Positions 56,190 to 64,000 of a stretch of DNA of 64,000 nt are shown here, piece by piece. Made by a program: the position numbers and the translations under genes. Location: positions 60,282,352 to 60,346,351 of the forward strand of contig NC_059503.1 of assembly GCF_914767665.1 (NCBI RefSeq). The letters are read 5' to 3'. The stretch comes from Harmonia axyridis (lineage: Eukaryota > Arthropoda > Insecta > Coleoptera > Coccinellidae). Within the stretch, counting starts at the first letter, position 1, and every line of letters starts with the position of its first letter. A model generated the notes under the pieces. It saw only the letters and a program-made list of their open reading frames with translations, had not been told where the DNA came from and did no database searches.

Positions 56190-56770
56190 TACATTCATGC
56201 AAAAAGCAAAACTTTATTGAACTATATTTAGTGGAAAAAGAAGTTCTTTATTGCACTAGTGCAATAAAGTTTTTATTGCACTCATCTGTCATTCTACTTC
56301 AACGTGCTGTCATTATGACAAACAAATATTTCAGCCTGAAGGAAATAACGATGTAAAGTTAACAAGTACAGTACGTTTACAGCAGTAACAAATCAAGAAG
56401 TGGATTTGAAAAGTACTTCACTACGAAATATTCATATTGAAAATTGCACCAATTGTTCATTCACTTTCAACATTGAGGGTAAAAATAAAGTTTGAGGTAA
56501 ATAGTTCGTAAGGTATCAGTTCCTGTTTCAATGCAAATCGAAATTAATAATAAAGTATTCAAGTTGCGCTTTTCATCTTCCTACACCTAGTGCCGCACCT
56601 CAATAAATCATTTTTTGCTTTTTGCATGAACGTAGAAAAAATGTTGTATGCAACTCGTGCAAAAATTGTTTATTGCACTCGACGTGTTGTCCAACTCGGC
56701 CTAACGGCCTCGTCGGACAATTTCACGTCGAGTGCAATAAACATTCACTTTTTGCACTTGTTGCATAAAA
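56190..56770. repeat. Composite palindromic repeat
   Basis: An outer inverted pair (TTCTACATTCATGCAAAAAG near 56190 and CTTTTTGCATGAACGTAGAA near 56620) is followed by a tight palindrome at 56650-56770. In the latter, TTTATTGCACTCGACGTG and CACGTCGAGTGCAATAAA flank GGCCTAACGGCC. The repeated TTATTGCACT and AGTGCAATAA boxes suggest one family. Non-coding. Confidence 0.65.
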
Positions 56771-57429
56771 CTATTATTTATTATTACTCTGTGAAACAAG
56801 ACACAAGCATGTAATACGCTTTCCCAATAAATAAACGCACCTCTAAAAATTAGGCAAAAGTTTAAAATACATTTTCGTCAAAACTACTTGCAGTCTAGGC
56901 AATATGTGTTTTTCGAATGAAAGTTTTGGGGTAGTTTTGATTTCTTCGATGTTATATAATTTTAGGATGCTGAATCCGAATCTGAGGTTTTTCAACAGAA
57001 TTTTGTAACGAATCAATGCAAAAATGCAAAAAAAAATTAAAAAATTTAATTTTTAACGGATTTTTCTTTATAAATAGAAAAATATCAATTTTGCGTGAAT
57101 GATCTTCCTGAACAAAAAAAAGGTAAATAAAATTCCCTAGAAATTTCTTCCATTGAGGTTTTTTTGTCCGATAAACCGTTTTGCCTCAGACGATAGTTGA
57201 AAATTGTCTGTTTTCCAAAAATCCCCTTTTTCCACTGGAAAATACCAATTAATTCATAATGGCACTTAATAATTTATTCCTCCAATATAATCAGGACAGG
57301 TTCAAACTATAAAGCCATCATTAGTATAGAATAAAGTATTTTCAAAATCACTTTTTGAAATTTAGTTTATTTCTTGATATTGATTTCAATGAATATATTG
57401 TGGAAATATTGCCGTTGTTAAATTTATAC

Positions 57430-58396
57430 AGTAGAGTCAGTTATGGCCGAAAGAAGATATTCTTCAACTGATGCACTGCGAAAAACCAAATTGTGTCTTT
57501 AAGTTCTAACAGAAACAGAAATCCCATCAAATTTATATGAAAAAACCAAAAGGTCGCAGAGCGATAGATTCAGGCGTTCTGGAGTTATGACCGAAAGAAG
57601 ACACAATTTAGTTTTCAGTGCATTAGTTGAAGAATATCTTTTTTCGTCCATAACTCCAGAACGCCTGAAGCTATCGCTTTGCGACCTTTTGAGTTTTTCA
57701 TACAAATTTGATGGTATTTCTGTTTCTATCAGAACTTAAAACACAATTTGGTTTTTCGCAGTGCATCAGTTGAAGAATATCTTCTTTCGGCCATAACTTC
57801 AGAACGCATGAAATTATCGCTTTGCGACCTTCAGGTGTTTCTATGCAAATTTGATGGAATTTCTGTTTCTGTTAAGAAAATCCTATCGTTACATTTGAAA
57901 TTTCCGAGTAAAATGAACAAAACAATGAACTTCTGACTTGGCGCCCCCTATCGAAAGCAACAAAAACAAATTTATCATGACTATATTTTGTCCTCACTCA
58001 ACAAGATATTATCTTTCAGGCGAGATCTAATTTGCTCAATAATGTTGAGCCAAACTGAAGCTACAGTCGTTTCAATCTGTCAGATTTCTCACTTTCGCCT
58101 ACCCTTATTTGTTGTCGTAAAATCGGAAGTGGCAATTCAAAAAGATAGAGACTTTTCCAAGGATTACAGTGGCGATATTTTTTCTTCAACTTCATATGAA
58201 ACATTTTCGAGTAAAATTCATTTTTCTACTCGACGGTAGCTATTACGCTCCCTAGCGGTACAGGTATGAACTTCAAAACAATTTCCAGTGTGTTTTCTTG
58301 TACACTTTAGTGGTAAAAATTTTTACCGCAAGTCTCTACGATTAGTGGATCCTGAGATATAGCCGCTTACCTCGCTTATTTGCCCACCCTGTACAA
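57430..58396 (+). repeat. Repeat family A, longest copy
   Basis: Starts with one subunit in inverted orientation (TATGGCCGAAAGAAG) followed by two or three direct subunits with AACTCCAGAACGCCTGAAG. Then comes the part shared with 7.9-8.4 kb, ending GCCCACCCTGTAC at about 58396. Fragmentary ORFs correspond to those in the sid-1 intron copy, so they come with the repeat and are not genes. Confidence 0.75.
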
Positions 58397-58659
58397 TATT
58401 TTTATAAATTTTCACAAAATTAGTATTTTGTCTATTTTGTCATGGTTTCTTATAGGATTTTTTCAAGGATATTCTCGGAATACATCATTGCTTTGTAGGA
58501 ATACAATATCATCAATGCGAAAAACGAAAAGTTACCAAAATTATTATTTTTTTTTCTTTTTCAAATTGAAAATATTGTAATACTAAAATATTGTTGAAAA
58601 AAAAGATATGAAAACTCCATTCAAATCGGTGATTTGTAAGAAGAAATATCTCTAACTTC

Positions 58660-59030
58660 GTTTCGAACTGAGTCACGTGATGGTGTTCCCTCTTAAGGAA
58701 TATGAATTAAACGGCGACCAACATCGGAACGAACGTCTCAATATGCAGCACCATTAGCGTTCTCGTCAATTGACCCTCGCCGAGAACAATCATTATCCGC
58801 CATTCTACGAAATCAACAATAGTCGAGTTTCCCTCAGAGCATCTCGCGTCTTGCATGTTAATCGAAATATCAATATGCAACTCCCAATTTAATATTGAAA
58901 TGAACGCCAAGTCCTCGTCACAACCAGACATGATTCATTCAATCGGTTTAAAGGGTTAGCGATTAATAATCGTTTGACGCCTTGAACAATGGTGGTCAGA
59001 CTGAGCGCTCGTCATCGAGTAGACCGCTCT
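58660..59030. other. Unassigned GC-richer, non-repetitive sequence
   Basis: Balanced composition with no clear repeat boundaries and no domain in any frame (words such as GAGTCACGTGATGG and CGAGTTTCCCTCAGAGC). It stands out from the surrounding AT-rich transposon debris and could be conserved regulatory DNA. Confidence 0.3.
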
Positions 59031-59069
59031 TACATTTCCTTACATTGTCAGTAATTTTAGAATTTTGAA

Positions 59070-59540
59070 CTACTCAAAGGATAGTTTTCCACTCACACAT
59101 GACAAATCCGACACCCCAAATTCAATTCTGTCCAACCGTCGATGTACAGGTGTTCCACAAATTGTAGATACAAACGAAAATAATAGATTCCTCGTAACAT
59201 TTCAAGAAAAAAAGCCTTATAAACAAGGCCTCGCAAACGCTGTTTCTGCTTGACGTTGTCGTAAGTGATCCATTTTTCATCGCCAGTCACCAACCGCTTC
59301 AAAAATGGTTCGATTTTGTTGCGATTCGCAGATGGAAATGAGTGGTTTCGCGTCAACTCGTGCGGTACCCATACATCGAGCATCTTCTTGAGACCAGCCG
59401 TATGCAATTGGTTTCAAACGATTTTGGAACAATCTTCAGCTCTTGCCTGGCTTGTATTTCCGCCTTTATCGAAGAAAAACTGTTAAATAAGCTGAGTTAC
59501 AAAATCACAAAACTGTCAGAAAAGTTTTTGTGGTACGAAA
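59070..59540 (-). mobile_element. mariner fragment
   Basis: The minus-strand reading has a MLDVWVPHELT stretch and FLKRLVTGDEKWITYDNVKQ, the mariner WVPHxL and first catalytic-aspartate boxes. Frameshifts are frequent and the second and third catalytic boxes are not seen. The Tc1-like element at 59564 lies about 25 bp further right and may have inserted into or beside it. Confidence 0.7.
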
Positions 59541-59563
59541 ACTCATCTTTCAAACTCCATCTA

Positions 59564-61076
59564 CACTGCGCAAAAAAATTAACGCACATTATGGAAATCT
59601 CAAATTTATTCTACAACTGAAGGTGTTCACAATGATAATTATTTTTATCAGAATTATGCATGCATATGTTATCCACTTTCAACGTTTTTCTTCAATACAG
59701 ATGTTTTTTCCCAGCAGGAATAAAAAAAGATGAGATTATCAGATTTTGAATGTATTGGCTTCATTCTGAAATCAGTTGCTCTCGATCAATTCTAGTGATC
59801 AATAGTTTTTCTTTCGTTTGATTTTCTACACTCGATCGCTATGCAACGCGAAACACGCAATTTGACCCAAGAGGAATGTGCCCAAGCGGTAGTTTTGCGA
59901 GAAGAAGGGTGGACATACACAAGAATTGCAGAAAGGTTTGGAGTTTCCCAAACAAGTGTGTCCAGAATGTTGCAGCGATTCAGGGAGACAGGAATGAATG
60001 TCCGAAGACCAGGACAGGGTAGACCCCGGGTAACAACTGCCATTCAAGAACGTTACTTGAGAGTTTCTTCGTTGAGACAACGGTTTGCAACCGCTCGCCT
60101 CCTTCAAGATCAGCTTGAGCAAACTCATGGGGTGCAAATTAGCACTCAGACAATAAGAAATCGACTCAAAGAATATGATTTAAGGCCTCGTGTCGCGGCA
60201 AGAGGCCCAGCTCTTACCCCAGCCCATCGAAGGGCGCGTTTGGATTTTGCGAGAGAGAATATCCATTGGGAAGAGGCTCATCTTCACAGATGAGTCTCGA
60301 TTCTGCCTCTATCATTGTGATCGACGTTCCCTTGTATACAGACGTCCACATGAAAGATATGCTCAGTGCAATTTCCTGAAAACTACTGGTTTCAGGGGAG
60401 GATCGATTATGGTATGGGGTGGAATATCTTTGACTGTTCGCACAGACCTAGTGGTCGTTGATAATGGAGCTATGAATGCTGATTGGTATATAAGGAACAT
60501 TATTGAAGAGCATGTAGTGCCATTTGCCCCATACATTGGTGAGAATTTCATTTTTATGGACGATAATGCCAGACCATATCGTGCGCGCATCGTTCAGGAG
60601 TACCTTGAAGAGGTTGAAGTGTCTCGAATGGAATGGCCAGCAAGAAGTCCAGATCTCAATCCGATTGAGCAGGTTTGGGACAACCTCAATAGAAGGCTGA
60701 GAAGTTCAGAAAATCATCCAGCTACTCTTAATGACTTAGGAATCCAACTCGGAGAAATCTTGGAACGATTAGATCAGAACATTTTAAGATCACTCATTTT
60801 GAGTATGAACCGTCGTTGCCGAGCTGTAATTAACGCAAGGGGTGGAAATACCAAGTATTCAATCACTTATCAACATTCCAGTATTTTGAAAATTGTTTAT
60901 TTCTCTTCTTTCACATAAGATTCGAAGAAATCCTGAATTTCTCTTCCATTTAATGTGTCTTATTGCGTTCAAAACCTTCCCGAGAGAACATAAAAAAAAA
61001 GTTATAAAGTCAATGTAGAGTTAACTTTCATTAAAATTGAGATTTTCAGAATGTGCGTTAATTTTTTTGTGCAGTG
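59564..61076 (+). mobile_element. Tc1-like DD34E element, nearly intact
   Basis: A 1513-bp element with ends CACTGCGCAAAAAAATTAAC and GTTAATTTTTTTGTGCAGTG, flanked by TA on both sides (59562-59563, 61077-61078). The transposase starts at ATG 59841 (MQRETRNLTQEECAQAVV). It is continuous to HWEEA near 60278, where about 14 bases are missing relative to the 37.4-kb copy. This removes DWERVL and shifts the frame just before FTDESRF. The rest (60282-60918) is open to the end, with FMDDNARPYRARI and SPDLNPIEQVWDN. Apart from that lesion it is the best-preserved copy here. Confidence 0.92.
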
Positions 61077-61089
61077 TAGTTTACGTTAA

Positions 61090-61620
61090 ATTCATGTTTT
61101 TTTTTCTCGTGCGATATTTCAGGGGTGCGGGGCAACAAGAATTTATGGCGGACCCGCCTCCCATCTAGCGTGATCACTGGAACTATTCCCTAATCAGCCA
61201 AATAGCAGTTTAAAATATGACGAAACACACCGGCCAGGCCCTTCCGTTAGTGGTTTTTAATTCCCGATTATCGAACCGCCAGCAGCGTCGGTAAATAGCC
61301 TCCTGACCCACATCCCTAGCGTTTGAGAAACGAGACACCGCCATCCCGTTCTCCGGAAGAATGCGTCTCGGATTCCGCGGAGATATTCTCGGACCGCGAC
61401 GTAGAAGATTTCAGGAAATGTCGAAAAGCCAGAACCGTCGTCGACTGCACCTTTGGCCGACCCGCTCCTCCTCCTTTTTTTCAGGGTGGCCAAGAATACG
61501 ATACGCTATTTCTGGACTCGTTCGTGAATTTTTCGACTGTCGAGCGGGTTTTATGACTTTACATTGTCCTTGCGCCTCGGGCGCCCATTTCACTTAATCC
61601 GCTATTGGTTATGGGAGATT
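61090..61620. promoter_or_regulatory. GC-rich island, unassigned
   Basis: CpG-rich sequence (GGCGGACCCGCC, TCTCGGATTCCGCGG, CGTCGTCGACTGC) between the Tc1-like element and the Harbinger MITE. Overlapping ORFs on both strands have no domain and probably reflect composition. It could be a promoter or a non-coding exon. Confidence 0.3.
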
Positions 61621-61622
61621 TA

Positions 61623-62458
61623 GGCCCAGTTTCACCAAACAGCACTTGATCCCAGATTGATTAAACTCCGCTTGTTACTAAAGCAGGCTTAACAGTGTTT
61701 TCTGTTTCACCATGCATCAACCCGTCCGAAGATGATCGCGATTAACCAAATCGCGATTAAATTGTCAAACCATTTGGCAACGTTGTGAACAAGAAGTTAT
61801 ATAGTGTTCTGTATCGTATTAGCAGTGATGACCACCATTGGCGCTAGGTGTCAGGTGTCATTCATTCATAAATCATAACATTTCAAATCATTTGTCATCT
61901 TGTAAACAAAAAACAAAGTTAATTTTTGCCGAAAATGTCGAGTGATGTGCTTCGAAATGTCGGAAACTTGCAGAAGTTAAAAAGAAATTATCCCATTTCA
62001 CAAAACCACACATTCTGGAAAAAAATCTATATAAGTAATTTTATTAACTTATTTATTTTTATTAACAAGTTTAACTGCTTCTTAAATAATATTTCAATCA
62101 AACATATCAATAAATTATTCTTTGCAATAAATTTCATAAAACACAAAAACAAAGTTTACGTGTATTTTAAATAGGAAATATTGAGCCTATTATTATAGTC
62201 ATATTTTGATAAAATTGACCCAAAAATTAGAAATTTCCGGAAAAATAATTACATAGACAAGAGTTCCATACTGATAAATAATTATTAATCTCAACTTGAA
62301 AGGTTATAATCCTCCAAAAATGGCCGATTAGTGCTAAATCGCGATTGGTCGATTAAATGGCGCTTTGGAGTGTGGTGAAACGCTACATTACATTAATCGT
62401 GATATAAGGCCTCACTTAAGAGCCAAGTCAAGATTAAAGCATTTGGTGAAACTGGGCC
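61623..62458. mobile_element. PIF/Harbinger-type non-autonomous element, 836 bp
   Basis: Ends GGCCCAGTTTCACCAAA and TTTGGTGAAACTGGGCC, flanked by TTA on both sides (61620-61622 and 62459-62461), the 3-bp duplication expected for PIF/Harbinger. The subterminal regions contain ATCGCGATTAA boxes in inverted orientation. A short + strand ORF (61926-62174; MPKMSSDVLRNVGNLQ at its start) becomes low-complexity AT-rich and is unlikely to be functional. Confidence 0.85.
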
Positions 62459-62639
62459 TTAGAAGGTGTATTGAAATGAAATCCTTTATTTTCCAATAAT
62501 ACTTTATTGCTTTCTTTATGGCTTTAGTTATCTGTATCTCGCCTTGTATAAGGCCAATCGGGTTCCACTAGTTGTCGTTAGATAGAAGAGAATTCGTACT
62601 ACAAAAACTTTTCTGACAGCGTTGTGATTAGTTGACTCA

Positions 62640-63065
62640 ATTCAGTTCGAGCGCGCGTCAAAAATAGACATAAGCAAGTAGAAAATACGCCAAATTTCAC
62701 AGTTTTTCTTCCATAAAGCCAAAAATTCAAGCCGGCTGGACATGTAAATAGTGATTATGCTCCTGATACTGTAACTCAATTTTGGTTTCGTCGATTCCGT
62801 TCCGATAATTTCAATGCCAAAGATGCACCTCCTTCCTGGAAGGTCAATTGTTGAAGATGTCGATGAATTCATGGACATTGTCGAGTCCGACCGTCATGTA
62901 AGCACTGTTTCGATTGCCAAAAAAAAACCGTTTGGAACCATTAGCATATGAATATACTCGGGAAGAAGGTCGAAGTATGGGTACCACACGAGTAACGCAC
63001 AGAAGAATTTCCATCTGCAATGAAAAGTGGATCATTTACGACAACATCAAGCGAAAACGGTCGTA
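62640..63065 (+). mobile_element. mariner fragment
   Basis: The + strand carries degenerate mariner motifs, including DTVTQFWFRRFRSDNFNAKD, GMGTT-like debris, then ICNEKWIIYDNIKRKRS. In that box the first catalytic aspartate (usually GDEKW or CDEKW) reads CNEKW. Stops are frequent, and the end with the remaining catalytic residues is missing. Confidence 0.7.
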
Positions 63066-63104
63066 GTCGAAAAGCGGTGAGCCGCTGCTCAGCTGTGCTT
63101 ACAG

Positions 63105-63436
63105 TGCTTGTGTGTGTCCCACATGAGATACTGTGTTATAATATGAGGACATAGTTCAGATATGGAACACATTTTCAGGCTATACAGAAAAGATGTACGG
63201 CTGATGGGCGAATCATGGACAAGGAATGATTGTGAGGCAGCATTCAGGAGTTTGAGGGTCCCGACAATTCTATCACTTTTTATTTTAGAGTGCCGTAACA
63301 GAATAAGCTGCACGTTAAAAGAAAATAAGCTAAACTACAATATACATTTCCACGATCACTATAACAGAAGAACTAATGACATAATATTATGGGAGATTGA
63401 AGAAGTCGCATACCGACCCAGCTTTCTTAGGTCATA
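63105..63436 (+). pseudogene. Non-LTR RT 3'-end fragment
   Basis: The + strand reads MEHIFRLYRKDVRLMGESW, CEAAFRSLRVPTILSLFILE and HFHDHYNRRTNDI. This is the layout of the post-RT tail of CR1/jockey-type ORF2 proteins (IFRLQKRAVR, a CRPLF-LxILxLPSLYI stretch, then DxHxHNTR). Catalytic RT motifs are absent. It is a short relic on a different branch from copies A-D. Confidence 0.55.
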
Positions 63437-63439
63437 GAT

Positions 63440-64000
63440 TTTATTAATGAACTATCAGAGAATTTCTGATTGAGAAACCTTTTATACCACTGAATCGTTT
63501 CTTTCTGCCACTATATTGAACTTTAAATTAGAAATTTTATCTGTCACATATATTTTTGTATGTTTGTCGAATAATTATATTGTAAAATTTTTTAACATCA
63601 ATATTGTATTTCAATTATTTTGTGGCGTGTGTGATAAAGCTGTACATAGAAATGAGTGCAAGTATGGTTATTATTCGAAGAACAAGAAGAAGAGGATTCG
63701 TTATTGTATTTGTTATTGGTAAATAACAAAGTTGTCATGATTAGAAAAAAAATCAAATTCAATTTTGTTCGTTTCATGAGAGGATGTCGAAAAATGGTTC
63801 ATTCGAGGATGAGAAACTTTTTTTTCGCTGAAATTCCTGGTCTGTAATCAAAGTTTCCATTTTATTTGACAAGTAAACAGTATTCTATTTTATTGTTCTT
63901 AATATCTCAATCTCAGAGACGTTGAAGTGTAGATGTGTGGTGCGCAATAGATAATAATGAATTAATTATTTTGAGGCAATATTCAGAAAAATGGACTATT
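63440..64000. other. AT-rich sequence, nothing recognised
   Basis: Low-complexity, AT-rich DNA at the right window edge. Short ORFs here have no domain. No repeat boundary is visible. Confidence 0.5.

Larger units (their letters stand above)
54030..57240. repeat. Widely spaced inverted repeat, arms about 200-280 bp
   Basis: The left arm (54030-54232: ACCTCAGATTCAGCATCC, AACGGTTTATCGGACAAAAA, CAATGGAAGAAATTTG) recurs inverted at 56960-57240 (GGATGCTGAATCCGAATCTG, AAATTTCTTCCATTGAGG, TGTCCGATAAACCGTTTT). The 2.7 kb between them hold a DD41D element and a palindromic segment. It could be one large element that other elements invaded, or two separate copies in opposite orientation. Confidence 0.6.

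Noticed and set aside
61257..61597. Several overlapping ORFs on both strands in the GC-rich island
   Set aside because: Long ORFs on both strands at once are expected from GC-rich DNA, and none shows a domain or splice context.
1..64000. CRISPR arrays, tRNA genes, bacterial operons
   Set aside because: No regularly spaced direct repeats with unique spacers, no recognisable tRNA A/B boxes in context, and all supported genes have spliceosomal introns.

Overview
This window is animal nuclear DNA, almost certainly from an insect. It is AT-rich, its genes are split by GT-AG introns, and it is packed with insect-type transposons (mariner, Tc1, rosa-like DD41D, hAT and PIF/Harbinger MITEs, RNase-H-bearing non-LTR elements). 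A complete sid-1-like gene argues against Diptera, which lack that family; a beetle or another SID-1-bearing order is plausible, but the sequence alone does not fix the order.

Layout. From 1 to 5.7 kb there is a graveyard: a truncated non-LTR element fused to a 28S rRNA scrap, a broken Tc1-like element, an LTR-like piece and a degenerate spectrin-repeat pseudogene split by a hAT MITE. From 6.2 to 12.2 kb (+) lies a complete 15-exon sid-1-like gene that I could splice in phase to 769 codons. A two-exon coiled-coil gene of 136 codons follows at 15.3-15.8 kb (-). A decayed non-LTR element fills 16.3-19.6 kb (+).

From 20.3 to 53.9 kb (-) runs one large gene of about 17 recognisable exons. It encodes an EPLIN-like (LIMA1-related) protein with two LIM domains, an acidic, low-complexity N-terminal part with repeated YEN tyrosine motifs, and a recurring K-x-[KR]-F-[EQ] motif. 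Its introns, especially the 16.5-kb one at 33.0-49.6 kb, hold most of the transposons. Upstream of it (54-64 kb) are more transposons and three GC-richer islands that could contain its promoter or 5' UTR exons.

How the parts relate. The two well-supported genes do separate jobs: dsRNA transport (SID-1 family) and actin/LIM scaffolding. The rest is transposon history, and much of it is datable by nesting: mariner inside Tc1, one foldback inside another, a young non-LTR copy inside an old relative. The most unusual structures are a snap-back Tc1 derivative, a 28S-rRNA/RT fusion, a DD41D deletion derivative present more than once, an array of about 180-bp repeats ending on a splice donor, and many long imperfect palindromes within transcribed introns. 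I found no CRISPR array, no tRNA and no prokaryotic gene.
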